DNA of 64,000 nucleotides from Ptychodera flava. Lineage: Eukaryota; Hemichordata; Enteropneusta; Ptychoderidae. Both the position numbers and the translations under genes were made by a program. This document shows, in pieces, positions 12,333-23,854 of the stretch. How positions within the stretch are numbered: the stretch's first letter is position 1; each line of letters begins with the position of its first letter. Where the stretch lies: assembly GCF_041260155.1 (NCBI RefSeq), contig NC_091938.1:13235428-13299427 (forward strand), read 5' to 3'. The notes beneath the pieces were generated by a model. The model was not told the DNA's origin. It ran no database searches and saw only the letters and a list, made by a program, of their open reading frames with translations.

Positions 12333-13529
12333 TTTTTAGCTCACATGTTCACATGTGAGCTAATGTCACAGTGATGTCTGTATGTCTGTTGGCACGATAT
12401 CTCAAAAATGGCTTATCAGATCAGAATTAATTTGGTACATGGATTCAGTTTGCCAATGGCAAGAAGTGATTAGTTTTCGGTGGGTGTGACTTGCGTATTT
12501 CATGCTCATTTGCATAATTAATGATTTTAGAAAAACAGGCATAGAATGAGAACGGCCGCACAGAATTGGATGAGATTTGCTACAAATGTTGATCACACAA
12601 GGATTTATCCGCCATGAAAGACATATAGGTGCAACATGAAAGTTAATTGCTAATTTGCATATTTGATGAACTTTCCTAATTAGGGGGATATATCTAAATT
12701 GACTTAATCAAAATTGACGAAACTTGGTATGTATATGGAAGATACTATGATTTAACATTACTGAAAGTCATTAATCATTCTAACTTCAGCCAATTCCTAA
12801 TTTGCATATTTGATGAACTTTCATAATTGGGGTATATATCTTGATTGCCTTGACCAAACTTGACCAAACTTGCTATGTTCATGGAGAATACTATGATACA
12901 ACATTGTTGAGAGACATTAAACACTTTTATTTCAGCCAGTCACCAATTTGCATATTTAATGAACTTTCCTGATTAAGGATATATATCTTGATTGCCTTGA
13001 CCAAATTTGATGAAACTTGCTATGTACATAGGAGATGCTATGATACAACATTATTGAAAGTCATTTTGGATTTTTACCACAGCTAATTTCTAATGTGCTT
13101 ATTTAATGAGCTTTCCTAATTAGGGTAATGTATTTTGATTGACTCGATCAAAGTTGATGAAACTTGCTGTTTACATGGAATATATTATTATACAACACTA
13201 TTGAAAGTCATTAAGCATTTTTACTGCAGCTTATTCCTAATTTGCATATTTAATGAACTTTCCTAATTAGGGTCATGTATCTTGATTGACGACGAAAGTT
13301 GACAAAAATTGCTATGTAAATCGAAAATACCATTGAAAGTCATTATGCATTTTACTTTAGCCAATTCCTAATTTGAATTTTTAATAACTTTCCTAATTCT
13401 GGATATACCTGGATGTATTTGACCCAGGTTTGCAAAACATGGCAAAAATTTAAATCCACAGACAACTGCAATATATACTGAAGGAATACATGTTGAAACA
13501 CATGAGCATTTTCAGTTCATATCTTGTAC
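12333..13529. mobile_element. Repetitive element with terminal palindrome and inner 147-bp tandem array
   Basis: Starts with the palindrome AGCTCACATGTTCACATGTG... (about 12338-12361) and a TCTG-rich stretch. An AT-rich body of tandem units follows, ending near CATATCTTGTACTT. The unit 2 copy (23783-24399) has the same ends but hardly any array. Units 3 and 4 lack the element at the equivalent site (about 47575 and 59745). ACTT/CTTT-like bases at both ends may be a short duplication. No protein is encoded. Superfamily unknown. Confidence 0.6.
12651..13385. repeat. Minisatellite, five units of about 147 bp
   Basis: The anchor TAATTTGCAT (or a one- or two-base variant) occurs at 12651, 12798, about 12944, 13091 and 13238, then at 13369, giving steps of 147, 146, 147, 147 and 131. 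Each unit carries 'gaactttcctaattagg', 'cttgattg' and 'gaaagtcatta' in the same order. Confidence 0.85.
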
Positions 13530-13695
13530 TTTATGGGTTGGTTAAATTATACGACCAGTTGAGTTTCTGTATTCAATGAAAAATAATGAAGGGAAACATA
13601 TATCTGTAATGCACAATTGAAGCTTGCACAGTATTGTGAATAAGAGGTCAAATTTAGAGGTCACATCTAATGTTTATCTACTCACAACTGCTTAA

Positions 13696-13880
13696 CCGTT
13701 TGACTGCTGTAATTTTTTTCCCACCAAAATTTTAGTGCAACATTTTACCAATTTTTATGAATGTTTCTGTTTTATATTTCTCGATACTTTTGGACCAAAA
13801 GGATTTCAAATTTCATTGGCTAATGTTTTTTATCAAAATTTTGTCAAAGGCAACAAAAACTGACTTTGGCGCTCAAAGGG
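13696..13880. mobile_element. TTAA MITE (piggyBac-like), copy 1
   Basis: TTAA flanks both sides (13692-13695 and 13881-13884). The ends CCGTTTGACTGC and GCGCTCAAAGGG are imperfect inverted repeats. Units 3 and 4 have the plain site (CTGCTTAAGACG near 48962 and a variant near 59910). It is 185 bp with no coding capacity. Confidence 0.8.
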
Positions 13881-13884
13881 TTAA

Positions 13885-14180
13885 GACGCAAGTAATACAC
13901 AATACCATTCCGTTACAAATGAAATACAGAATAGCTCTTAATAGCACAAATAATGTACCAGATAAGTCAAAAAGAAGATTTACCAGCAATGGGCTTGAAG
14001 TAAAAACGCAAGTGCAAGTTACAAATATTCAGTATTGATTAAGAAATATGGTAGGAGTACCACCTTGCTTACTATCCCCTCCCTTATTAGGAGTCCTGAA
14101 CAAAAACCAATACATTTTACACGTCACAGTATGAGATTATTATTATATTTACTTAAGGACAGCATACTCCTTCCTGACAA
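13885..14180. other. Sequence 3' of the class I TRIM copies
   Basis: Collinear with 24781-24902, 48966-49260 and 59925-60300. It shows that these four sites descend from one ancestral region. No gene. Confidence 0.6.
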
Positions 14181-14321
14181 TCTTACTCAACAAACAATTT
14201 CAGACAGCAGTTGTCAAGGTCGATAATTACAATTTTAATGGTACCCCATCAATGACTGCCAGCCCCACACAATACTTCAAGCCCTCTCTGATTCCCATGG
14301 TTGCCAAGACATTACCATGAA

Positions 14322-14382
14322 AAATAATCGCAATCATACCAATCCATAATCCAATAACACTAGGTCATAAATTAGTAAGACA
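14322..14382 (-). mobile_element. Very short retroelement insertion (family RE, copy 2)
   Basis: 61 bp with the family 3' end, flanked by ATGAA at 14317-14321 and 14383-14387. Removing it and one ATGAA restores alignment with gene C (49600 region). A perfect 5-bp duplication on an extremely 5'-truncated copy is what target-primed reverse transcription leaves. Confidence 0.85.
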
Positions 14383-14580
14383 ATGAACATCATATTTGAT
14401 AATATTATCATTATGGCAAACATAGATAAACTCTGTGAAAAGTCATCTCTTTCAATCTTGCTTAAACTAAGTTTTTGGGATTTTTCTGAATTTACATATT
14501 AAGTACAAGTTATACTCATCAAATATCTGAATGTAGCCTTCTGGGGTATTAGCATTGACCACAAATACAATAGAAGACAC

Positions 14581-14814
14581 CAGTTTAGAGCACCCTTCAT
14601 TGAAAATGATGCAACATAGGGCCCATCCTTTCTGAAGATTGTGATTCTCTGACTAATCATTATCTGCTGTGTACACATCCTCCGTAATGCAAGACAACAG
14701 TTTAGAGCACCCTTCATTGAAAATGATGCAACACAGGGCCCATCCTTTCTGAAGATTGTGATTCTCTGACTAATCATTATCTGCTGTGTACACATCCTCC
14801 GTAATGCAAATGAA
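14581..14814 (-). repeat. 117-bp direct duplication inside remnant F
   Basis: CAGTTTAGAGCACCCTTCAT starts at 14581 and again at 14698. The two 117-bp copies differ at about one base and the length is 39 codons, so the reading frame passes through both. The low divergence means it arose recently, after the gene had been truncated. Confidence 0.9.
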
Positions 14815-14946
14815 AGAATACCAAAGAAGGTTACATTCAGTTTCTCCGTCATTGAAAACAGACCCATTTCATCATAGTCAGTGATTAAAAATGTCGTCTC
14901 AACTGTTCGCCACTTATGAGACACCTTACTTCATGACTTATTTTTG

Positions 14947-17140
14947 TCATTCTATAAACATTTTCAAGCAACAATTCTGACTGTCCACAACGACTATTTT
15001 CACTGGCTTTCCACCGATGACTGCCAAACTCACAGGATATTTTAGCCCCTCTCCGATTGTTATGGTTGCAAAGACGTTACCATCGAAGTCATATTTGATA
15101 ACGCTATTATTGTTGCATACATAGACATATTCATTGTAAACAACAATTCCCTTGTCTCTCTTTGCTAAGTCACCTTCAATAGATGTTCTACCAAATCTGC
15201 CCAAATATTTGCCATGACTGTGAAACATCTGAATGTAACCTTCTTTGGTATTCTTGTTGACAGCGAATATCATTCCTGTTCTACTGATGGCTATTGAAGA
15301 AATAATACTGAGTATATCCTTTAGTGAAAATGACCTGACATAAGACCCATTCTTTCCAAGAACTTTTATCTTTTTCTTTTCGTCAGCGATATACACATCC
15401 TCGGAAAGTGGATGGATGGCAATGTATGAAGGATTGCTTAACTCTCCCTGACCAAAACAATCTATCAAAGTTCCATTCATATCACTGACAACTACCTGAT
15501 TATTGCCAGCATCTAAACTATAGTATAAGGGGTTTCTCTCTGAAACCGCCACGTCTATTGGCTGGAAAGGATTCTTGAAGTGTGTATATTCTATGACCTT
15601 CTTAGAGTTACCATCTGTGTCCAGTACTTGTAATCTGTTGTTACCAAAGTCGGCCGTCACTATGTCTCCATCACTGTTAATACTAACACCTCTTGGACAC
15701 AAGAGCTCCCCTTTCTGATTGCCTTTTTTCCCAAGCACCTTTATAAAGCCTGTGATGGCTGTAATTTCAATTGGTGTACCCTCTATGGCCTCTCCATTAA
15801 CCATTGCAGTGATAGTGTATTGGCCACCCATGCCAGCAAAACTTGATAATCTGTATGTACCATCTCTGGTATCATGGACTTCCATATTTTCAGACGACCC
15901 ATCTGGTTTCTTTACAGTGCCTCTGATATCTCCATGCACCTTGATTTTTTTCCCTGTGGAATCTCTTGTTGTTACCAATAGGTCTATGACTTCTCCCTTT
16001 AGTACTTGCTTTGGTATGTTTTCCACTTTGCACCGAGAGATGTGTGCATTATATATCAGCTGCCCCACATCTGATGCATATCTTTCTCTCCGGGCTTGAA
16101 CTGTAAATTCTCAGCCAGATAGGGACGCGGTGCTTTAGAAGACAGTATTTTTTCAATTTGTCGAGTCATTTCTTGCTTTGTGGAGAGCAGCTGAGCAGCA
16201 TTTCCATGGGACATAAGCTTTTTCAAGTAACTTGAGGTGCTGCTGATTGTCTCAAGCTCCATTTCTATCTCACTGATATTGGTGTCAAAATGTTTTACTT
16301 GGAAGTCATAGTGCTCCCGTAATTCAGCTCTAAGCTTCTCTTCATCATGTCTGACCTGCTGCTTGACGATTTCTTTCCTTTTCCTCAACTGTGTTCTAGC
16401 TTCTTTGTCTTTTTCTCGGAGGAGAGTACGAGTCTGCATTGATGCTTTATGTTTAGACTCAACTTCATTATATTTCAGTTCAACTTTGCTTAGCATTTTT
16501 GACATCTTGGCCAGATACTCGTCTGCTGCAGTGTTCAAATCTATGTGTACATGCTGTGGTATGCGATGATTAACGATGGTGCAGTCGGTGCAGACAGGTA
16601 CCTGGCAAGTGTCACAATAGAATTTGACTACCTTATCCGGGTGCACATCACAGTGAACTGCTTTGTTTGTCATTTTTTACCGTGTTGTTGGACTTCGGTG
16701 CTGATAATTCGCCAATTGGTAGGATATGATGTGATTTTGTTACTGCTATGTTTTTGTGGATTTTTACGCATGGCTGACAGAGATATTGAGAGCATTCTAC
16801 ACACCTCATAAATGCATCTTTTTCTTGACAGCTATCACACTTTGCAGCAGGTTTTCTTTTCCTTTCACTCGGCCTTGAGATCTTCAATGAGACCAGCAAT
16901 GAAAAAGTTGCTTGTTAGCGCCCGCACTCCGCCATGAGGAAGTGGACATGAAGCTTTACAAGTTGGGCAATTTAAGACACCTTGATTCTCCACCAAAGTG
17001 AGAAGACACTGCTCACAAAATGTGTGCAAGCAGGGCAGGCTTTTCGGCTTCCTGTATCTTTCAAAGCAAATGACACATGTGAGGAAATCCTCTCCTATCT
17101 GGTCTAGGACTTTCCTAACACTTGATGTTGCTGCCGCCAT
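14947..17140 (-). pseudogene. Gene A: class I TRIM-NHL, frameshifted copy
   Basis: Would encode a RING/B-box/coiled-coil/filamin/NHL ubiquitin ligase like gene C. The start ATG at 17140 is followed by MAAATSSVRKVLDQ and the C3HC4 RING. The coding sequence then passes through four segments: 17140-16865 (RING), 16899-16648 (B-box 1), 16673-16056 (B-box 2 and coiled coil) and 16068-14947 (filamin and NHL, to the normal stop). Junction overlaps are only tens of bases and C and D are unbroken here, so they are frameshifts (three), not introns. Divergence is otherwise low, so the damage is recent, or an allele or sequencing-indel effect. Upstream lies the shared promoter motif (17211-17225). Confidence 0.85.
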
Positions 17141-17210
17141 TTTGCTGTTGAGTGACTTGGCTACTTCTTGTCAACAGGGGCGCGGCATAGAGCCTTTCAT
17201 TCGATGAAAG

Positions 17211-17225
17211 GGCCCTCTAGGTGAC
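17211..17225 (-). promoter_or_regulatory. Conserved motif upstream of gene A
   Basis: GGCCCTCTAGGTGAC on the plus strand, 71-85 bp 5' of the gene A ATG. It is kept in all five TRIM copies while the sequence around it diverges between classes. Confidence 0.5.
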
Positions 17226-17528
17226 TAGTGGGGAATCCTAGAAGTCTGAGGTTGTCATTGATATGCAGTATGCTGATGACAGGAAACGGTGAGCGGCATA
17301 TTGGTCATATCAAAGTATCAAAGTTTGTACAAAGAGAAAAATATCTTTTGAAAAGATGGCAATGATTGTTATAGAGTTATCAGACCATCATTTCATAAGG
17401 GCCAATATGTTCCTGAAACTAACTTTGTAATAAGTACGAGGTCATAGTTCTCTTTCACTTTAAATTGATCCTTTGTGGAATGCCATGTTCTTAAATGTAC
17501 ATTCGTCCTACACGTTCCAGCTTTGACA
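17226..17528. other. 5' flank of gene A
   Basis: Collinear with the 5' flanks of C (51754-52040) and E (63176-63460): 'gacaggaaacggt', 'gcatattggtcat'. This places A, C and E in one class and provides the empty site for the element that follows. No gene. Confidence 0.6.
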
Positions 17529-18240
17529 GTAGCTTACATAGGCGCCCGTGAGTCCCGGTCGTGACACTCTCAGAGACCATGGGCATCCATGCTCGTTCCA
17601 CAAACTTTCAAGATACCCTCATCTGGGATTTTCAACGAAAAAGACCCTCTTATTTTGAGAAATATGAGCGAAAATACGACTAAAAAATAGCCCCTTACTT
17701 ACAAAATCTTAGAGTCGGGTCAATGCTGAATTATGATATTGTTTTCACATATATTAGCCTAACACACCAGAGTTTGAAAGAAACTGTTAACTTTGGAAAA
17801 GGAGTGTCAAACTCATAAAATTCATTAAATTTCGAATCCCAGTTTTAAACCTGATCAAAGCATAAGTAACGCATAGTGTCTGATAGGTGTTCCCCGGGAT
17901 ATTTCAAACCCTTCTAGGCCAGGTTTTTGAAAAGTCTCTTTTTCTTGATTCTACGGACCCGTGATAGGGAAAAAAATCACTCCCTTCCCCGTGATTTTAG
18001 AAACACGCATGGATACCCATTTCTCCAGACATTGACACCACCAGGCCGTGAGTTGGGTAGTCTCCTAGATCAATCGATTTTCTGCTCGATCCATGGGTGC
18101 CATACTGGATCTGCCCACCACTGCAACCTTAACCTAACCTAGGTTGTAGTGGCGACAGATCGATTATGGCATCGATTGATTGAGCAGAAAATCGATCGAT
18201 CTAGCAGACTACCCAACTCACGGGCGCCTGTGGTAGCTCA
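17529..18240. mobile_element. hAT-like non-autonomous transposon
   Basis: An 8-bp flank GTAGCTTA (17529-17536) faces GTAGCTCA (18233-18240), one mismatch. The ends CATAGGCGCCCGTGAGT and ACTCACGGGCGCCTGTG form a 17-bp TIR. The C and E flanks carry the uninterrupted site (CAGTAGCTTAGCATT near 63463). The 696-bp interior has no transposase. 18045-18222 is itself a large imperfect palindrome whose right arm is the right end of the element. Confidence 0.75.
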
Positions 18241-18331
18241 GCTGCAATAATTGTAGCTCATGGGCGGTGCGCTAGCTTTTTCGGTAGTGTTGGCTGTGTA
18301 GAGCCGGTCTGTAGGCTACAATTATTGCAGC
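18241..18331. repeat. 91-bp foldback next to the hAT-like element
   Basis: GCTGCAATAATTGTAGC (18241-18257) and GCTACAATTATTGCAGC (18315-18331) are perfect 17-bp inverted repeats around a 57-bp loop. Host sequence resumes just after (GAGCATCGAAAGC), so this is a second insertion at the same spot. Confidence 0.75.
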
Positions 18332-18831
18332 TAACAATAGCTGAGCATCGAAAGCACGGACATTCGAGTGTTTGTGAGCTTATCATTTCCAACTTTAGAC
18401 TCTATCAACATGTTTTGAATCTGTTGAAGCTGGTAAGCGAATTTTTTGTTTATTTTAGGCAAAAGGTAACCGCGGTCCCTCAGACTTTGTTGCTGAATGC
18501 TAGCGATCAAATTAAACGTCATGGTGTACTGACCTTGACAAAAATGGAGAAATTTCAGCCAAATATCAAGTTTGTGTCATGATTTGCAAAATTCAGACAA
18601 CAACGTGTTGACAGAGCTCAGTGAAGACATGTCGGAATTCTGATTCAGAATCCCATATGCCCGCGAAACCCGACAAAGTGTAAGGCCCCGTCAGCGGCGG
18701 TACAGTATTTGCAATGCAGAAGTATGAATTTGCCAAAATAAAAAAAAATCAAATCGAGAAAAGTAGAAGCGGCGATTCCGATGAACAATTTATTTTTTTC
18801 TTTTTGGCCTAAGATAACGTATAATTAGGGA
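18332..18831. other. No gene seen
   Basis: The first approximately 50 bp continue the class I 5' flank; the rest is not shared with the other units. Two overlapping frames (85 codons plus, 63 codons minus at 18325-18582) lack domains and conservation. Confidence 0.4.
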
Positions 18832-18990
18832 CTGGTCAGTTTATACAGCCGGGGGGGGGAGGTGGATAACTTTTGGCGGACGTCAAAAAGTAGCTGACAC
18901 CCCTCCTCCCATTCCAACCTTTGAAAAGAGGTTGACCCACTATTCCAACTTTCAAAACCGGGGTGACCCCCGGCGACAAAGATATAACAA
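18832..18990. repeat. Element end with G-run (AGGGACTGGTCAG type)
   Basis: AGGGACTGGTCAGTTTATAC followed by a run of G, then C-rich triplets. It has the same terminal signature as the elements starting at 2125 and 47706. No partner end was found nearby, so it is truncated or cut off by the adjacent TA run. Confidence 0.5.
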
Positions 18991-19000
18991 AAGGTGAAAT

Positions 19001-19005
<5 letters not shown>

Positions 19006-19089
<84 letters not shown>
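19006..19089. repeat. (TA)n microsatellite
   Basis: About 42 uninterrupted TA dinucleotides. Confidence 0.98.
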
Positions 19090-20565
19090 CTTTCTATGCA
19101 TAGCCAGATGAGATGTCCAGAATTTGTACATAAATGGCACTGATATCAAAGACAGAACATCAGCAAATTATTACTTTATTTGGTAATTATACTGTTGCCA
19201 GTCATCCAATTGCTTCTGTCATGAAGCAATAGAGAGCCATTTTTACAGGTTGTTAGCCAAATCTGATGTGCACAGTGTCTGAAAAGACGTTTACTCATGA
19301 AAAAAATACCTTTTTATTTGAAAACCTGTGATACGAAGGGAATATTAGTGCATGTTGCTTTCTTATACTGAATTCTCATAGAGAAAACAGACAAGAATCA
19401 GGAATTTGTTATGCTTTTCATATGAGTTGCAGATTTCATAATGATAAGTGCACTTTGCAAAACAGACTTTCAATTTGCAAACATCAAGATATCTCTGATA
19501 TATATTATGCACAGGTACACCTTGTCTAAATATGGGAAAAGAATGCTTTTGAACTACTTTCATTCTGGTTCCTACACATATTGCTATCTAAAAAACATTC
19601 CATTCCTACACAAACCTATACAAAGCTAGCGACATCAGTTGATATTCCTATTGAAACCCTGTGTAAACTAAGGAGGATAGTGATCACAATGACTCGCGAC
19701 AGACAAGGTGCACATATTATCCGATTTGTAACAGTCAGTGGGGTTCCCAGGGCTTCATCGTGTCCGGTGCGGGTTTCGGATACAATGTAAGATACTAGGG
19801 AAAGTCAAACTTTCGTTTAGGTTGTTAAAAGAAGTTTAGTTCTATTTAGGCAAGCCAGTAACGAAAATATACGAGCAGACGATGTAAATACCTTTGAAAT
19901 GTTTTATTTGTACAGCAACAAAATCACGATCGAGTTACGACGCTACAGCTTACAGTGTACTCACTTCATGTTTTCCCTAATCCGCTCACAAATTCCTTTC
20001 TAAGATGGTAAATTCGGCATATTTGACGTCTGGGGACATGTATAATTCTTGGAGATAAACTGACTGGTACGGCTATTAAATCCACTGTGCATTCATAGAT
20101 GTCGCAGAGCTGCTTGCTCTAACTCTATCATCTGTTCATACTCGATCGAGTTTGAAATCGAACGCTGGCGCGGCGCGAGTATTTTGATCCGATTTTGGCG
20201 GGCCTAATAACTTTCGCGAAGGGATGAGGTGATGTTTCAAAACACGAAAACACACTCAGTTTACACACTCCAGTCTATGTTTTACATCCACCTTGAAATA
20301 AATCGTCTTCAAATTGTGAAAAGCTGTGTCGACATCTTAATGTTTAATTTGTTGGCTTTAAAAGTGTGCCATAAACCCTCCCTTGAAGTGGAATGGCCCA
20401 ACAGCGGAATAATATCAAGAAGTGATACGGTTGTCATCACTCCTTAGCAACCAATTTTTTGTGAGTACAGCGAGTAGAAAGCAAGGTCGATTTCAGTTGA
20501 TTTCGTCGCTAATTTCGGAACGTCCGTAGGAAAACAGTCGTAACCAAAGCATGCATGTATGATAA
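19090..20565. other. Unique non-coding spacer
   Basis: No long frame, no domain and no match to other parts of the window. G+C rises around 20100-20220. Frames of 60-72 codons are chance length. Confidence 0.45.
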
Positions 20566-20712
20566 AGGGGTTATTACACGAAGTTTGGGCGATACCGCGT
20601 CGTATTCGAGTGATGTGTCCGCATTTTGACGAGTTGCGCAGCAACGAGTCAAAATACGGACACATTACTCGAATGAGACGCGGTATCGCCCAAACTTCGT
20701 GTAATAACACCT
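20566..20712. mobile_element. 147-bp hairpin MITE (Harbinger-like)
   Basis: Arms of about 68 bp (GGGGTTATTACACGAAGTTT... against its complement ending ...CGTGTAATAACACC) surround a short centre at about 20632-20645. TAA lies at both ends, fitting a PIF/Harbinger 3-bp duplication, though the first A is ambiguous. The 88-codon minus frame across it is a palindrome shadow. Confidence 0.7.
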
Positions 20713-23700
20713 AATTATGCTCTTGTTCAATTGATATTTCCATGGTACTCTGTTGAATCATGCTGTGCCAAGTGTCTATTTTTTGTAGTACTCTATATTA
20801 AAGTGACAAACCATTTTCTAATGATAATTAAAAATATACATTGTCATAGCTATTTGGAATCTCAGATGTTAAGAGTGCATACATACCTGTTGCAAACACA
20901 GCACAAACCTTTTTGGAAAAGTAATTTAAGTAAATGTTCATGCCAATATCTCTACTAGCAAGATAACTTCCAGATTGCTGTGTAGCTGACCTGTTTGACA
21001 ATGAAAGAGCAAGCTACATGCCTCAGCAGTTCACAAAGTACAGCTATGAACTGTTTGGTCTGTGCCAGTTGCAATCTGTACCTGGCCATTCTGTTCAATG
21101 TCAAGGTGTCATTTACTTATCGTAAATTTGCGTTGTTTACAAGGTCTTATTTGTAAGCATTGATTTTGTTGTTTTTACATGTGTTGCTTGTATTAAAAGT
21201 CTTTCACTTTGTGCTCTTTTCTTTTCCAGGTATTTCTGAAGTGGCAAAATTCCAAACAGACATTTATTATCTGAGCCCGTCTGATATGAGAGCTGATAAA
21301 CGTACCTGCTAAATGCCTTGAAAGTTCACAAAGTAAAGATATGAACTGTTTGGCCAGGCACTCACAGTTTGTTTCTATGGCAACACAAAAGAGTTTGCAT
21401 AAAACATTGCAAATAATGAAAGCATGGTTGTAGATGTTTCAAAGCTACATTTCTTTAATACAAATCAATTAATAAACAAAGTTTATGTCAGGATATGTGA
21501 CCAACTACATACTAATGAAATTAAAAAACACTGTCATGGTCATTTAGAAACTAAGATTTTAATCTGTGGACAATGCATAGATATGTGATATAAACATTTG
21601 GACAAAATTTTGAGAATGTAAATCTATGTAATTGATGGGGCTAGTGGTAATATACTCCTCTGTATTTACTACCCTTTTCAGAATTAGAGCGCGAAGCCAC
21701 TGCAGTGAACTGCAATAAAACTGCTCACACTAATTAGTTTCAGCTGTAGCCAGCTGGCAAAGTCGACAACATTGTATGTCCCATGCCGACAGTTTGTCTG
21801 GGGAAGTTGAAATAAAAAGATTTGTACATGGACCAGTGCATGGTAATGTTACATTGTATCTTAATCTTGAACACAGGGTGCCAATCGTAAACTCTCATTT
21901 ACAACACGAGCCTCAGACAGAGCTAGTTTTGCCCTTGTACAAGCAGACTTTTTGGTCTTTATCAAGTAGCCTTGTTCAACACCAAAGTGGCCACGGCTAC
22001 AGCTGAAACTAATTAGTGTAAGCAGTTTTATTGCAGTTCACTGCAGTGGCTTCGCGCTCTAATTCTGAAAAGGGTTGTATATAATACCAACATGTCCTGA
22101 TTACTTGACTCTGCAGTGTGGCTGACCTGTGTGCTTTAGTAACTGGAACAAAAATACAACAAAGCAAGCTCACACATTGGAACCTGGCCACCTCTGCCTA
22201 TTGTCAATGTGTCAGTTGCTTATCAAAATCATGTATTCTCTCATTCTTGAAGAGTTTTTGTGTTTTTACTGGTGTTGCTAGTATTTAAGTCCTTTCACTT
22301 TGTGTTCTTTCAGTTCCAGGTATTTATGAATGTGCCATTATTCCAAACAGACATTTATTATCTTGCCTGTGTAATATCAGAGCCAATAAACGTGCCACCT
22401 TGATGCCTTGACAGTTCACAAAGTTCAGCTATGAATTGTTTGGTCTGTGCTAGGTACTTAGAATGTTTCCATGGCAACATAGCAGTGTTTGCACAAAGTC
22501 TGCAAATAATGACCAAGTGCCCTCACTAACAGGGATACAGACTATGGTGAATAATACAATGTAATAGTTCTATTTAAAAAAATCAAATTAACAGTATGTA
22601 AAAGGACATAAATCAATAGTCAAACAATATTTCAGTGATGCCATTCCAAATCCTACAGCTTTTACACATGCATACGTACAAGACCTACAGTTCACAGAGT
22701 ATCATAAAACCGAACATTATTTCCCTCCACTCGGTGGTCGTAATAGTTTGATGTAATTTAGTGTCTTGGCGACAGTTACAAAGCCGACCCTAAGGCTTTC
22801 TGCCTCAAAATTGGGAAGGTTTACTTGGCATTGCAATAATTGTCAGTAACTTGAAGCTTGTCACAGACTGACAGCCATCATAAAAAGCTCTCGTCAGGTT
22901 TTATTTATGTTGTACATCAGTGGGTTAAGCTCGGAATTCAAATGAACCACACTATAAACAAAGTCGCATGCCCAAACGCACATAGAAATATTTCCATATG
23001 CGTTTGTACACTCTGAGTTTTTCATACTGCCATCATGTGATCTCATGGGCATACAGAATCTGTTGAACAAACAGTATGTGTGTATGTGTGCGTCTGTCTG
23101 TCTGTCTGTCTGTGACTTTCTCTCTTTTATTCATTTCCAGATATTTATGAATTTAGCATCATTACAAAGTTAATCAGCTATTAATCATTTTGCCTGTCTG
23201 GTATCAGAGTTGATAAACATGCCAGTCATGTAGATAATGATGGCACCCTAAGTACAGGTGTGAATCATTTGTCAATGTCAGGTTCACTGACCCTCTTTCC
23301 ATGAAAACACACCAGAATAGAGATCAAGACTATGATTAATATTGTACATAACTTGTTAATAATGATACAAAGCTTATGTTTATGTCAAAATAACAGACAG
23401 ATTTTATTGTGGCCAACAATATTGAAAAATGCTAAAAAAGACAGTGAAAGAAGTGCTTCAATTTCACCTGTTAACAACAGATAAAAACCTTATTTTATTG
23501 TAACAATCAGATATACATTGCTTATTAGGTAATGACTGTGTATTGCTACATCACTCACTGACTCACATCAATAGAAACATGGTTACTGGAAAAGAGTTTA
23601 TATTTAATGGAAATTTTATCTTTCATGAAGTATGTAAACTATAGCTGTGGAGAAATACAATTCATAACACGCTGCAAATACGGCAAAAAGACAAATATAC

Positions 23701-23782
23701 ACCAAGATCAAATATTTAGTCTTGATTGAAGTGTCATTCCGAGTTTTGCAACAGTTAAGAAACATTGCAAGCTCACCTGACT
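20713..23782. repeat. R-block of unit 2 (three cores)
   Basis: Collinear with 9360-12330, with cores at about 21195-21420, 22290-22520 and 23110-23310. A MITE splits it at 21671-22075. A TCTG run lies at 23093-23113. No coding potential is kept across copies. Confidence 0.7.
21671..22075. mobile_element. 405-bp MITE with 81-bp TIRs (possibly Mutator-like)
   Basis: 21671-21751 and 21995-22075 are almost perfect reverse complements beginning ACCCTTTTCAGAATTAGAGC. Paralogous R-blocks (10045, 45365) lack it. The flanks TGTATTTACT and TGTATATAAT agree at 8 of 10 positions, which together with long TIRs suggests a Mutator-type 9-10-bp duplication. The 76-codon frame inside has no recognised domain. 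Confidence 0.75.
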
Positions 23783-23823
23783 TTTTAGCTCACATGTTCA
23801 CACGTGAGCTAATGTCACAGTGA

Positions 23824-23854
<31 letters not shown>

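Larger units (their letters stand above)
14182..14815 (-). pseudogene. Remnant F: 3' end of a class I TRIM-NHL gene
   Basis: The minus strand matches the last third of gene C (NHL repeats, including phrases like ITIFRKDGPYVASFSMKG against IKIFTKDGSYVKSFSMKG). It stops abruptly at about 14815, where RING, B-box, coiled-coil and filamin sequence is missing. It is interrupted by a 61-bp retroelement insertion (14322-14382), an in-frame 117-bp internal duplication (14581-14814) and frame changes. It lies directly 3' of gene A. Its 3' end is of the C type, not the A/E type. Not expected to make a protein. Confidence 0.8.

Noticed and set aside
12338-12361. Helitron terminus for the palindrome-ended element
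   Set aside because: The hairpin lies at the right kind of place, but there is no CTRR end and no insertion between A and T that I can show.
12651-13385. CRISPR-like array
   Set aside because: Units are whole 147-bp tandem repeats without the short repeat/unique spacer pattern, in a eukaryotic setting.
14947-17140. Reading the frame changes of gene A as introns
   Set aside because: Segments overlap by tens of bases, lack GT...AG pairs, and the paralogues C and D run straight through the same places.
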